NCBI GenBank assembly: GCA_030248295.1
Contig: JASANH010000844.1
Coordinates: forward strand, 1 to 64,000
Length of the DNA stretch: 64,000 bases
Direction of reading: 5' to 3'
Source of the DNA: Mesodorylaimus sp. YZB2_4
Lineage: Eukaryota > Nematoda > Enoplea > Dorylaimida > Dorylaimidae
The notes below the pieces were generated by a model. It searched no databases. It was not told the DNA's origin and worked only from the letters and a program-made list of their open reading frames with translations. Below are positions 21,799 to 32,135 of this stretch, piece after piece. The translations under genes were made by a program, and so were the position numbers. Within the stretch, counting starts at the first letter, position 1. Each line of letters opens with the position of its first letter.

Positions 21799-22026
21799 TG
21801 TCGCGAGATAGAAATATGGAGAGAGGCGACAATGCTTCGAGTCTGGTGCTTTACAGTAATCAAGAGAAACAGAAGGAACAGACCGTTCAGGTCAACAGAG
21901 AAAACGCACACCTCGCATGAACGATACCAAATCACATATCGTTTAGAGGTGTAAAGTGTTCCATTCTCGGGCATTGTGCAGTGGGCGAGGCGCTGCTTCC
22001 TCGTATCAATCGCGCATTTCGCGACA
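21799..22026 (-). repeat. BEL 5' LTR (outer, full length)
   Basis: 228 bp with the same TGTCGCGA/TCGCGACA termini as the 3' LTR, bordered by the AGGCC target duplication on its right. The extended primer-binding site follows directly inside it. Confidence 0.93.
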
Positions 22027-23572
22027 AGGCCTTCAGACCCATCGAGATCTTCCCAGAACGACGCGTTACCAAATGATGGACGTGGACCATCTTTCGAAAC
22101 TCGAGCGAATTTCAACTTGGCGTCGGCGTCGAGATTAGAAGCTAGCAGTGTGGTATCTGGCCATGATCGCCTTTGAGTCGTCGTGGCGTCCTTTGTTTGA
22201 CCAGTCGCATCGCCAACCACAGCACCCTCGTCATCCACCCGAAATGTTCAATGTTGGACTTCCTGGACATCGTAAGCCAGCCATGCTGGCAGAATCTTGA
22301 CCGATAATATCCAATACGGCCAAATCGACCTAGAGATAAAGATGGCTTATGGCACATATACTGGAGGGAGTGCTAAATCTGAAATGCCTAAACTTTAAGT
22401 CACAGTGTATATCAAACAAAAATCTAGGTGACCTTGTAGGCCTATGTATTTTCAAGTCTATCTGACACGAAATCCCCAGGCGACAAAGAAGCTCTGAATT
22501 ATGGTGGTATTGATTAACCCGTAGTTGGTCGAAGTCTTGGGTCCACGACCCAACGCATGTTATAACACAGGGCGAAACGGTTTTATCTGCATGTCTCGAC
22601 AACCAGCCATTATTTTGCAAAACCGTTCGATAGTATCATAGGTTGATAGGTAGGACATGCTAGTACCAAAAATTATCGAAATCGATCAAGCGGTTTCAAA
22701 CGGCGGCCGAAAACCCCAAAAAAGTGCCCAAAACCAATAATAAATTCAATTGAAACATGAATCGTACGAAAGGAAGAACTATCTTCTAGCACAGGCATCG
22801 TACCGTTGCTACTTGATGCTGCAAACAATGAGACCAACTAGGGGTTAATTTGAAATCAAAGTGCTCCGGTCTAACACAGGGAATTCAGTGGGTAGGTACA
22901 AGACACAACGCAAAACAGTATGTACTGTGCCTCTGACAAGCCATGATATCCATCAGAACCCGTTCGTGTATTTTTATCCACTTTATCTTTCACCGCTCGT
23001 TTCCAATTATACCACAGATCCGTGCTCAAGTACTTCCAGTTATGGCTATTGGTGGCGTCAAAACCGTAATCATCGCGGCACTTGTTGACGATCATCCGTT
23101 AAGTTTTGTCTTCCAACTGACCGCTTTTATTTGCACCGAATTTGTCGAATAACGCTTCTTCATTTGCTTCTATTAGACGTAATACTACTAATTTTTCTCC
23201 ATCAGACATAGATCGAGGCATTTTCGAAATATATTTTAAATGTGATTCTGACAAATTACGAGTTGGTGATCGTGGACTCGTGAGCTCTCATCCCGCTTTG
23301 AACAGACAAAAGAAGTCCTTGCCTGAGCATCACGTTTACGGCTCCGTAGAACGTAGTCGTAAAGTTGGCAGTACACTACGACAGCGTGGTGAAACGGCTG
23401 TAGGTCGTAGGCGTAAACTACGACTACGATACGGCTATGGTTACAGCTACGGTTACGACCTGTGGTGAAACGGGCCCCTGGAATGGCGAACGGGGCAGAG
23501 TGTACCGGGGCGGAGCGTACCCAGACAACGCGGGCTTAGCAGACATCGCCATGTTCTACAAAATCAGACCTA

Positions 23573-23690
23573 TAGTCTTTTCAATCTATCTGTGGCCGCC
23601 GCCGACAAGAACTAGGAGAATCAGAAGTCGAGAAACATCGAGGTTATGGATCCTGCGCATCTTTATGCTACGAGCGGCGAAACTACGCAT
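23573..23690 (+). repeat. Dispersed repeat R1, copy 1, with short ORF start
   Basis: This block (TTCAATCTATCTGTGGCCGC through GGATCCTGCGCATCTTTATG) recurs at 33545-33680, where it carries an extra insertion of about 35 bp. Both copies contain an ATG opening MDPAHLYA. Here that frame runs 39 codons to TAG at about 23763; in the second copy it ends after about 11. It may be the 5' end of an unidentified gene family or transposon. Confidence 0.6.
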
Positions 23691-23763
23691 GTAATTTTCC
23701 AGCCGCCGAGCAGCTACTGGAGTGGAACTGGTTCTGTCTGTGATTCGCCAAGTCAGTGTTTTT

Positions 23764-24949
23764 AGGGAGTAACTCAAAGAATGAGATCGCTCATGACCTT
23801 GGCCAATTCGCGTATTCCATATTTTTTACTTTTATGTGATTTTATGTACATAATTAGGCACATTTCTTTGATTACAGGAACTCCTTCCGTCCGTCCCAAC
23901 TGTCCAACGTCCAATATTCCTGTTTTAAAATAAGTGATCGAAGCACTTTCCCCGATCTTGAGGATCACACAAATTCGCCTAAGCCTAAGCATATCCATTG
24001 AATTGAGAAAGCAGTGATATTGGTGTAAGCCAATACTGTATGGCCTGAATTTTCAGTCAATGGCTTCTTAATACTCGAATGAAAAGCTCCATAATCCTTT
24101 GCTTTTGATGTTTGCTCGATTGCTAGTGTTCGATTAAGTGAAGAGCGAAGTAGCCCATCTCTGGGCAGGGCTAGGTTTGAGGCCAGCTGTCACGGAATTT
24201 TTTTTATAAACTTGCACAGGACATTTGTAGGATTTATAAGAGGATAATTTGTTGGGCTTCAGGTTTCAGAGAAGACTTCTTTTGTGCTTATGCCAATTAA
24301 TATCTATGAAAGTCACGAGGTGTCACTTGACACTTGATGGAAGCACGACTAGTGTTTTGATCAAATATCAGGGGCTTGCATCTGGCAGACCAAAGGACAG
24401 TGTCAGGTTTTTGGGTGCCCAGCCTCGTTCGTCACAGCACCACACTCTGGTTGCTGGTCTTCTAGCTGGCATTCATATGCCTGAATAAAAATTAGCAAGC
24501 GTGTCTAAATCTTTGTTTTAGTTAGTGTCTGTACATTGTCTTCATAAATGCTCGGATCCACAGTGTGTCCATGTATATAGAATTATCACCAAAAGTGCGG
24601 TCACAGAGCAGCGGCAAAAAAACCATAGTACGCCAATCTCTGCACAGATTGGTCTTGGGTGACATGTACCTACAGTACTCATCGTCAGCATTCAGCTCGA
24701 CCAGCCCTTTCCAAGGAAGGTCGATAAGATGTCAAGGCACTAGCAGGCCTTCGCCGAGGCATTGCTTCTCCACCCTCAGTTTTGTACTTGTCAATTCTTT
24801 TGGAAATAATTGATTTATATCTGAAGAATCTCACTCATTGTCAGCTTAACGAACATTTTAGGCTGCTATCCTGTCTCTACTCGACGATTCTTTATGCAGC
24901 AGAAGTGGTACGGCATTTGAAATCTTACGCGGTAATAAAGGGGAGTACT
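23764..24949. other. No recognised gene
   Basis: Only short open frames occur (for example plus 24249-24488 and 24565-24813), without recognisable domains or convincing splice context. Confidence 0.4.
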
Positions 24950-25095
24950 GAGCTGGTACCTTTTGAGGTCCAGTGGTTAAGCATAGGCAGTGTAAAGTAG
25001 CGCACGAAGTGCGCTTTATGTCATGTTCAAACCCTCTACAGTAGGCCCAGAGCAGGTACAGTAATCCTAAAATCGTCAAAGGACAGAGACATGAT
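24950..25095 (-). repeat. Dispersed repeat R2, copy 1
   Basis: On minus, this matches 53510-53660 on plus: both hold CTGTCCTTTGACGATTTTAG followed by GATTACTGTACCTGCTC. A weaker relative of the core (CCCCTGACGATTTTATAG) lies near 52980. It is probably part of a MITE or satellite family. Confidence 0.65.
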
Positions 25096-25629
25096 TTATA
25101 ATTTTTTTATCGGCAAAGGATTGACGAGTTGATATTTGCTATTTTTTTAAGAACCAGTGATGTGACTAGCAAAATTAAAAATATTTTTTGTTTTTGTTTT
25201 GTCGAAGGAACTATTTATGTTTTGTTTTTTCTGTCAAACTATAATAAGGACAGAGACAAGCTTTTTGAATTTTTTCGCTTAGATCGCTCATGGATAATCG
25301 CGATCGATTATCGCTCATGGATAATAGTTCACAAATGTCACAACCTATCATGGATAGTGTAAAGTAGATAAAGACACCAATTCAATGAGAGGTGTAAGCT
25401 CACGTCACAGGACTTTCATAAACCTGCTGAATGTCACATGGTTACAAGCGCTAATACAATGGTATCACAAGAAAAAGAATCATGTATCGTTTCCTTGACC
25501 ACCGATCGTGACCACTCCAGAATCGAACACTGGCCGCTTGAGCTCTTTTGCAAACCACCTTTCACGATGACTGCAGAATGAACAATGAGAGCAGAAAGAG
25601 GATACTGGCCGCATTTATAGCTAAAGCAC

Positions 25630-25930
25630 ACTTAAAAGTACACCCATAAGTCACCCATAAGTTCACTCTGACCAGTCAGAAGCGAGTATGTACCCTTATC
25701 GGCAATCAAGCGCACCTATGACTCATCCAAAAAGTCACCCACCCAAGGTCACCAGCAAAGTCACCCATTTGAGTAAACCTCAGCCAATCAGAATCGACTA
25801 TGTGTACCAACATCGGCTATCAGGCGCACCAATGAGTCACCCCTAAAAGTCATCCCCCAGATCGGCTATTAAGTGCACCTTGACCAATCAGAATGGAGAG
25901 TGTACACCCATGAGTCATCTAGCGCCTCTG
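25630..25930 (+). repeat. Tandem repeat (about 85-100-bp unit, three units)
   Basis: Three degenerate units share ACCAATCAGAATCGA-type, GTGTAC-ACATCGGCTAT-type and GCGCACCAATGAGTCACCC-type blocks, starting near 25665, 25785 and 25885. No coding signal was seen. The flanks 25096-25629 and 25931-26490 hold no gene I can support; the latter is AT-rich. Confidence 0.6.
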
Positions 25931-26490
25931 ATCAGTACACGCCACCGAAAATACCGTTCGAGTAGGACGGACGAAAGAAATCATTGCAATTTAATACATA
26001 AGGCACGCCATTCTTGCATTTTCTTGTCGTTTTAGGCTGTGTCTTTCATTGTTTATCGAATATTTTTCCATACTTTGTTTAATTTTAAACGTATTTGGCA
26101 ATATTCGAACAATTTAAGAGAGAAAATTTAAAATTTTAAGGTAATTTGATATGGGTTGGGCAAGTTTTATCGTGTTTTTCGTAAAAGTGTTTCGAAAAAA
26201 AAACAAAATATTCTGACGCTTTAGGATCATATTTTCGAATCAGGTCAGATATTTTAGTGTTTTTCTATCAAATTAAAGAATCATTTGGATAAATTACAAA
26301 AAGTTTTTGCAACTTTTTGCTCCATAATTATGATTTGCGTATTCTCGTATTTTTATGCGTATGAAGGCATCATGAAGGCAGAGCTGCATCGTGCACACTT
26401 GGGTACGCCGGCACAATATTTCGACACCTCAACTCTATTCTATTGGCACCCAAGGTGTAGAGCATAGATGAGGAGATCTATCATGGTTTG

Positions 26491-27363
26491 TCACCAAGTC
26501 GGGCTGGAAGGTGATTTTTGTTTCGGGTCAATATGTAGGATTGTACGTCGAATATTGATCCACTGGGCAGCAGATCGTGCCTGTTGTATAAAACAGACTT
26601 TGATGATGGACTCACGGACATCGTCAATGATTTTGGGGCCAATCCACGGTGCTTGAGTGTACTTTTGACCTCCCTTGTCATACTTTGGGTTCCCGACGAA
26701 AACTATTTCTCCGACTTCGAAAGCATAGTTATTGGCGGTCTTATTGTACTGCTCTTGCTGGAGGCGTTGTGCAGTGGTGATGTTTTTTCGGGCTAATGGT
26801 CGGATTTCATTCAGTAATTTGATAACGAAGTCTCTATAATCGTTTTGGTCAACACGGTATGTGCTGGGTTGCTGGAGGACTGCACCGTCGCAGGGAGTGC
26901 GGGGCTTCCTCCCATAGTTTAATTTAAATGGCGTATACGTGGTATTGTGAGCAAAAGTTGCGTATGGGATGTATCCGTCCCAATCCGGTTGTCCGAGAGT
27001 ATGCATGCGTAGATAGGTACCAAGCACACGATGCCAACGTTCAATAAGGCCGTCGCCTTGCGGATGGTAAGGTGTGGTGAAAATTCTTTTTGTACGACAT
27101 AATTGGCAAATGCGCTGCAGCAATTCTGCAGTCAGGTTCTTGCCACGATTGGACAGTAAACGTGACGGTGATCCATGCCGTGGAACGACGTTTTCCATGA
27201 AGGCCTGGGCTATCGTTTCGGTGGTAATGTCTGGTGCGACAACGCACTCAATGTACTTGGTCAGGTAGCAAATTGTGATGAAGCTGTGCTGGAATGATAG
27301 CGTGCGTCCGCGTGTATCCGAGTGATAGTGTAATGCTGCAAACTTCTGGTCGGGCGTGTGCAT
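26491..27363 (-). pseudogene. Ty3/Gypsy integrase, catalytically dead, inverted relative to the neighbouring gag-pol
   Basis: A 290-codon open frame on minus contains the integrase core and C-terminal part: YLTKYIECVVAPD, then TAELLQRICQLCRTKRIFTT, YHPQGDGLIERWHR (catalytic Glu present), and the tail VGEIVFVGNPKYD typical of Gypsy integrases. The first catalytic Asp position reads ITICYLTKY (Asp absent) and the second reads LLSNRGKN (Asn in place of Asp), so strand transfer should be abolished. The H2C2 zinc domain is missing. Its 5' end lies next to the start of the plus-strand Gypsy leader at about 27390, so the two pieces are head to head. Confidence 0.85.
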
Positions 27364-27391
27364 GTCTATGCTAGGGAGACTGTTGGTTGAC

Positions 27392-27588
27392 TGTCACCGA
27401 GAGTAGTAGTGTTCGTGCGTTTCAGGAATATTTGTGTGGTCAATAATCGGGTATGCCTCATCGTAGTCTGTGCACGTTTGGTGAGTTCGGTTCCGGGTTG
27501 TGAGTCCTCATACTACAACCTGAAGTCCCTGAGAGCCCGAGCCCGTAGACAAGCGGTTAGGCGAGCCACATTGCGGATCGTCATTACA
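27392..27588 (+). repeat. Candidate 5' LTR and primer site of Gypsy element
   Basis: The stretch begins TGTCACCG and ends ATTACA, and is followed two bases later by TTGGGGGCCC, resembling a primer-binding site. The gag ATG lies about 375 bp downstream. No second LTR copy was seen in the window, so the boundaries are inferred only from TG...CA and position. Confidence 0.3.
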
Positions 27589-27964
27589 TTTTGGGGGCCC
27601 TCTCTGTCTTGGCGAGGGGAGAGAGAGAGAGATTCTCGAGGTAAGAGTTTTTGGTGACGTTCCGAGCGTGTTTCCTCGTTCGTTTGTGCTTCCTGTTTCG
27701 GTTGCATTGGGGACGGACTTCTTTTAGTTTGAGTACCTTGGTGTGCTCTGAAGACGAGGTTTTCGGTACGTTTGCGTGGCCTTTAGGTTTTCGATGGAGA
27801 CGAATTTAGCTCCCAGTGACTTCGTTTGCGGGTCCCAGTTGGGCTTCGTTGGAGACGATATCGCGCTGGACCCGTTTGGAAACCGTTTTGTTTCGCTGGA
27901 GACGAGGCAGTAATCGTTGTGAAAGGTGACGGTTGCAGTTCGGAGTAATGGTCGATACACAGAG

Positions 27965-29100
27965 ATGGATGAGAACGAGGACATTTTCGATGATCATGGC
28001 GAAGGGGGAGGTAATGTTCCTCAAGTGGTACAGGTGGTTCCGCAAGGATTCATTGAAGCGTTGACTGCTTTGACAGCTCAGGTGCAGAATCTGACTATGG
28101 TCGTGCAACAAATGCAGCAAAACGCTGGGAACCAGCAAGGAAACGCTCTGAATGTTGCAAATCCTTAAATAAACGCGGTAAACCAGAATGTTGGAGCAAA
28201 CGTTCCGGTTGGGACTCAAAGCGAGCCCGTTAGGAAGGGTCAGCCTTTCTATTCGATGTACGAGAAGGAGCCACTACGTGGAAAAGCGGAGGAGGATGTG
28301 CATCGATACTTTGAGACGTTCGAATACCTGTCGGGTTCAGTACCACGCATGACGGATACGATCCGATTCACAGAGTTAAAGAAATGTCTGCGTGACAAAG
28401 CTTTGGATGTTTTCTGGAGAGGGAATGCGACGCAGACGGGTACGTACGCGAACGCGAGGGCATATTTTACTGAGAGGTTAGTCCCAGGTCATCAGCGTAC
28501 AGTTTATTGTAAAACGTTTTCTGCCAAGCAATAGGGGAAGGAATTGGTAAGTGATTTCGTTCGCGAGCTGCGCCGGTTAGTGGATTTACCTTTCCCGGAC
28601 GCAGGCCAAGACGCCAAAGACTTTTTGATCAGGGAGAGGTTGATCAACGCAACCACGTTCAACACTAGAGAGGACCTGAACTATAAGATATGGAAGGCAG
28701 CCCAAACTTCAGAAGGGACTGTGGATGAAGTACTGCAGGCGATGCAAACGGCGGAGACAATACAGAACTCCGTTTCTATTCTTCCAGTGCAAATACAAGC
28801 TCCAGCGGACACGTTCAAGCATGCGATAAGCCTGGTCAGCTTGATGACGGGCGAACGTTACGGAGCATCGCGTGTGTATGGACGCGGGAAGGCCCATGGA
28901 AACGGACGAGGATTGGCTCGCGAATCCGCGCGTGGTCGCGGTGGCCAGCAGCCATCACGGTACGTTCGTGGATGCGGAGGGCAAGAGGACCAAAAACGTG
29001 CTCATGGAGAACCAGTCGAGAAAGCTGGCGAAGATGAAAAAGTCCGAAGGCCTTGATGCTGGAACTGCGGCAAGACCTGGCACAAGAAGGACACCTGCCA
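27965..29100 (+). pseudogene. Ty3/Gypsy gag, broken
   Basis: The frame starts at ATG 27965 (MDENEDIFDDHGEGG) and passes a Gln-rich helix (VQNLTMVVQQMQQN). Stops interrupt it at 28166 and 28532 (TAG). The capsid-like region reads KAEEDVHRYFETFEYLSG, KKCLRDKALDVFWRG and VSDFVRELRRLVDLPFPDAG. After an Arg/Gly-rich stretch a TGA at 29056 directly precedes the zinc knuckle CWNCGKTWHKKDTC (29059-29100). Apart from these stops the frame is continuous, so decay is by substitution more than by indel. Confidence 0.85.
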
Positions 29101-29114
29101 GGATCTGGTAAGGG

Positions 29115-29906
29115 ATGATCAGGCTCGTAGAGGCGGCACAGATGGCAGTCGGGGGGGCGGACTACAGGCCTAGGCGGGGAGATAGGACTAGCAGCAGCCA
29201 TGGTCATAGGCACTTTTGGGTAGACGAAAGCGAAGGCGAGCAAGGTGAAGTAGAAGGCTTCGCTGATTTCATGTGTCTCAACGGGTATGAACTTGACTTG
29301 GGGTCATGTCTCGCTTTCATGGAGAAACAACCAAAAAGGAAGGAAGCTCGTGCGATATCGAACGAGAAACTGGAAGAACTGTTCGATCCAAATGTCTTCC
29401 TTCAAACTGAGGACGGCAAAGCCGAGGAAAGCAGCGCACTAGGTAACCCAATTATCAGCGGAAATGCTGAGCAGAGCGTGGTGGAGAAGTTAAGCAGGAG
29501 GAAAATGCGAGGGTTGGTTAAGAGACCAAAGCGAGGCTTACGTCACGTAGATCAAAGCGCTGGCGGCCACCATCGGATTGGAAATCGCTTTCGGGGGACA
29601 AGCGGTAGCGATGGATCAAGAATGATGCCCGGACGAGAAGGTGGACTCGCGAACATTGTTGTCGTGTTGATCGGGGGTTTCTTGTTGAGTGCGATCCGAC
29701 TATTTAAACTTAGCTTGCGGATTCTGAGGTATTTGGCCTTATTTTTTGGGTTATTGTTCAGTCCAATACATTTGGTGTGGCATGGGGCAACAGACTCTAT
29801 GCGGACGACTCGAGTGTTCCAGTACATGGTAGTGCGGATGCTATGCACTAAGAAGGCCATGAGGACATATTCTAGTTTACGTAGTGCTAGGTTCAGGCTG
29901 CACTGA
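29115..29906 (+). CDS. Gag-protease linker ORF with hydrophobic segment
   Basis: A 263-codon open frame begins just after the zinc knuckle, in a different frame from gag. The acidic first part (ESEGEQGEVEGFADFMCLN, SNEKLEELFDPNVFLQ) looks like the linker before protease in Gypsy polyproteins. The last third contains an unusual hydrophobic run (NIVVVLIGGFLLSAIRLF and RYLALFFGLLFSPIHL, about codons 180-225) that would be predicted as membrane-spanning. This could be a captured fragment, an out-of-frame artefact, or a lineage-specific feature. It is not recognised as a known envelope protein. Confidence 0.45.
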   Translation: MIRLVEAAQMAVGGADYRPRRGDRTSSSHGHRHFWVDESEGEQGEVEGFADFMCLNGYELDLGSCLAFMEKQPKRKEARAISNEKLEELFDPNVFLQTEDGKAEESSALGNPIISGNAEQSVVEKLSRRKMRGLVKRPKRGLRHVDQSAGGHHRIGNRFRGTSGSDGSRMMPGREGGLANIVVVLIGGFLLSAIRLFKLSLRILRYLALFFGLLFSPIHLVWHGATDSMRTTRVFQYMVVRMLCTKKAMRTYSSLRSARFRLH

Positions 29907-29982
29907 GTAGCTCAAGCCAGATGGAAGTGCCTGAGAGAATGGGCGCGCAGAAAGAATCGAGTTCGTGAACGGCTTCTAACAG

Positions 29983-30946
29983 TTGGAAGGGAAGGACTTC
30001 GAGTTGTCGATCGCACCCAATGTGGTGGACTCTCTGAACACAGTGTTGATGGCTTGGTCATCACGGAGGGGTGACAAGAAAAGGCCTGATCTGTCTGTAC
30101 AACCAAAATATACGATGACATATCTTGATGATGGGTGCGCCACAGTGTCGAAGACCATCATAGACACAGGAGCTGGCAGAAGTTTCGTATCGAAGGCACT
30201 GTTTGAGTTTCTTCGTGCCAGATCGGGAATTCAAGGGAATAGACCTTACCCTTGAGAAGGTAGAGGAGACCCCGATTCGTGGGATACACGGGTCTGTGGT
30301 TATGGCGGATGAGGTAGTGCATTTGCGAGTCCGAGTGCATAATCGAACGGTCAGACACAAGTTCATTGTGTTGGAGGACATAACCGTCCCCATGCTGCTA
30401 GGTCGAGACTTCTTAGCGAGGTTCGGACCAGTTAGATTGGACTATACTGATAGTCGGATAAAGGATGTTCCGACAGTAGACCCTGATGAGATGCAGGGTT
30501 ACTCGTCTGATAAAGCGACGAGTAGGATGGTGTGTCTGGCAAAGACAGTAACTATGCCTGCGAAGACTGAAAAATACATTCAAGGTGAAGTGAATTGCAC
30601 CGCAGGGGATGCCATGTTCCTCTGTGATTTGCCGAACAGGCAGACGTCAATACTGGATGATACGGGTTTCGATGAGGAGACGCTGCTCATTGCTAATTGC
30701 GTGAGCAAGGTACGGAACAACAGGATGTGGTTGTCAGTCACAAATAGCACCAATTCACCAGTGATTCTGCGAGAGGGGCAGAAGCTGGGCCGTGCGGAAA
30801 GCGTCTTTCAGGTACATGAGGATCCGAATAGTGCGGTGCCTGGAAACTATAGCAAGTCAGTAGACGCGATTCGTAAATTGGAGTTCACGACTCCAGATTT
30901 GTCGACGAAGCAGAAATCAGAGATGACACCATTTCTGATTGAGTAG
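29983..30946 (+). pseudogene. Ty3/Gypsy aspartic protease region, frameshifted
   Basis: The first frame (29983-30255) holds the active-site motif TIIDTGAGRSFVSKALFEF. A frame change near 30205-30250 moves to the second frame (30203-30946), with the flap/C-terminal pattern FIVLEDITVPMLLGRDFLAR. The linker to reverse transcriptase follows (PGNYSKSVDAIRKLEF, LSTKQKSEMTPFLIE) and ends at TAG 30944. Confidence 0.8.
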
Positions 30947-30991
30947 GCTGAAAGAGGCATATTCGCGAGCTTAGATTCTGAGCTGACGCTG

Positions 30992-31899
30992 GTGAAATCA
31001 CCCATAAAGCATGTGATCAATATCGGCAGCAACCCTTCAATACACCAAGCCCCGAGGAGGATTCCATTTTTCCAAAAACCTGTTGTGAAACAGCTAATGG
31101 AAAAGATGATTCCCGCAGGTCAGATAGAGGAGTCGAATAGGCGTTTTCCTCGCCGATTGTCCTTGCGAGCAAGAAGGACAGCACGTGGAGATTCCGTGTC
31201 GACTACAGGCGGCTGAACGCGGTGACAATTCGCGACGAGTACCCTCTACCTAGGTTGGACGATATTCTAGACTCGTTGCATGGTGCCAGGTGGTTTTCCA
31301 CACTGGACTTGCTGAGTGCATTCCACCAGATTCGGCTGGCACCAGAGGATGGCGGAAAGACGGCATTTACCGTGCCTTGTGGTCATGACCAGTTTTGGGT
31401 TTTGCCTTTTGGGCTGTGCAACTCTCCGAGCACATTCCAGAACTTAATGGACTGTGTGTTTGCGGGCACGCAATGGGAGAGGTGCCTAGTTTACTTGAAT
31501 GATATCATGGTGTTCGGCTCGACATTCGAGGAACATCAATTTCGCTTGCGAGAGGTCTTTATGCGCCTGCATAAGGCGGGGCTGAAGATAAAATTGGCGA
31601 AGTGCGCATTTTTGCAGAATGAGATATCGTACTTAGGACATCGAGCAACTAGCTCAGGGTTATGTCCTGATAAAGGAAAGATGGAAGCAGTAGTGGAAAT
31701 GGAGAAGCCTAAAGATGCACAAGCTGTGCGCAGGTTCCTAAGAATGGTGTCCTTCTATAGAAGATTTATAAAGGACTGCTCTAGGATAGCAAAGGCATTG
31801 TTCGAACTGACCAAGGAGGAAGTCGCTTTCTGTGGTCGGGAGAATGCCAGAGTGCGTTTGAAACGCTCAAACGGAAACTGTGCACGTACCCAGTTTTGA
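30992..31899 (+). pseudogene. Ty3/Gypsy reverse transcriptase, broken
   Basis: The N-terminal fingers (HVINIGSNPSIHQAPRRIPF, KQLMEKMIPAGQIEES) lie in the frame from 30992. Near 31140-31220 frame changes occur, and the main block starts at 31222: YPLPRLDDILDSLHGARWFS, LDLLSAFHQIRLAPEDG (first catalytic Asp), FGLCNSPSTFQNLM and then YLNDIMVF at the active-site motif. The usual Asp-Asp pair is Asn-Asp here, a GAT to AAT change. The connection domain follows (SYLGHRATSSGLCPDKGKM, FYRRFIKDCSRIAK) until the frame is lost near 31830. It is inactive. Confidence 0.9.
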
Positions 31900-32135
31900 G
31901 GTACCCAGACCTTTTAAAGCCTTTTATGGTCTACACGGATGCGAGTCGGTCAGGTTTGGGCGCGGTACTATCGCAGGCGGCAGAAGATTGGAGACAACAT
32001 CCAGTTGCTCATGCAAGTCGAGTGCTCACAGCTGCAGAGGAAAAGTACCCAATCACGGAATTGGAAGGCCTAGGAGTCTACTGGGCAGTAAAACTGTTCA
32101 AGCCATACGTCTATGGAAGGCTATGTATGGAGGTA
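31896..32135 (+). pseudogene. Ty3/Gypsy RNase H, truncated
   Basis: A new frame starts LRYPDLLKPF-like and contains VYTDASRSGLGAVLSQ (catalytic Asp), HASRVLTAAEEKYPITELEG (catalytic Glu) and VYWAVKLFKPYVYGR. Homology ends at about 32135, before the remaining RNase H motifs and the integrase. The missing integrase portion is the part found inverted at 26491-27363. Confidence 0.85.

Larger units (their letters stand above)
15508..22031 (-). mobile_element. BEL/Pao LTR retrotransposon, nearly intact
   Basis: Full-length LTRs at 15513-15740 and 21799-22026 begin TGTCGCGA and end TCGCGACA. The insertion is flanked by a perfect 5-bp target duplication AGGCC (15508-15512 and 22027-22031). The internal region has a primer-binding site for initiator tRNA-Met and a single gag-pol frame on minus. 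The outer LTRs differ at only 4 of 228 positions, so the insertion is relatively young. The 5' (right) end is rearranged: a second, partial LTR (21477-21600), a 105-bp gag fragment and a tRNA-derived hairpin lie between the outer LTR and the coding region. Because the target duplication flanks the whole structure, it integrated as one unit. Confidence 0.93.
14958..23221 (-). pseudogene. Harbinger Myb/SANT-like partner protein, interrupted by BEL element
   Basis: This is the second protein of PIF/Harbinger elements, which helps the transposase bind DNA and enter the nucleus. Exon 1 starts at ATG 23221 (MPRSMSDGEKLVVLRLIEA) and continues to DLWYNWKRAVKDKVDKN, the Myb/SANT-like pattern. It contains one in-frame TAA near 23100. 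A later exon at about 22237-22027 (SFGNASFWEDLDGSEGL) is cut at 22027-22031 by the retrotransposon and resumes in the same frame at 15512. It ends at donor GTAAGT (exon end 15335), skips a 147-bp intron (15188-15334) and finishes at 15187-14958 with a charged coiled-coil tail (LSLQNQLVECQIEYIKLK) typical of these partners. The exon between 22900 and 22240 is not fully resolved. Confidence 0.82.
13239..23480. mobile_element. PIF/Harbinger transposon with target-site duplication
   Basis: The element runs 13242-23477 and carries terminal inverted repeats starting GGGCCTGTTTCA on the left and GGGCCCGTTTCA on the right (reverse complement), with related GTAGTCGTA-type subterminal motifs inside both ends. 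It is flanked by the 3-bp direct repeat CTG (13239-13241 and 23478-23480), the duplication length typical of this superfamily. Inside are the two expected genes, convergent: a DDE transposase on plus and a Myb/SANT-like partner on minus. A 6.5-kb BEL/Pao retrotransposon plus its 5-bp duplication (15513-22031) sits inside the partner gene. Without it the element is about 3.7 kb, a normal size. Stops in both genes show it is inactive. Confidence 0.88.

Noticed and set aside
25630..25930. CRISPR-like array
   Set aside because: Units are long, degenerate and directly adjacent, with no constant repeat plus unique spacer pattern and no cas genes; the window is eukaryotic.
27392..27588. Paired LTRs for the Gypsy element
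   Set aside because: Only one candidate LTR was found; no second copy lies downstream of 32135 or upstream of 26491, so full LTR bounds are not claimed.
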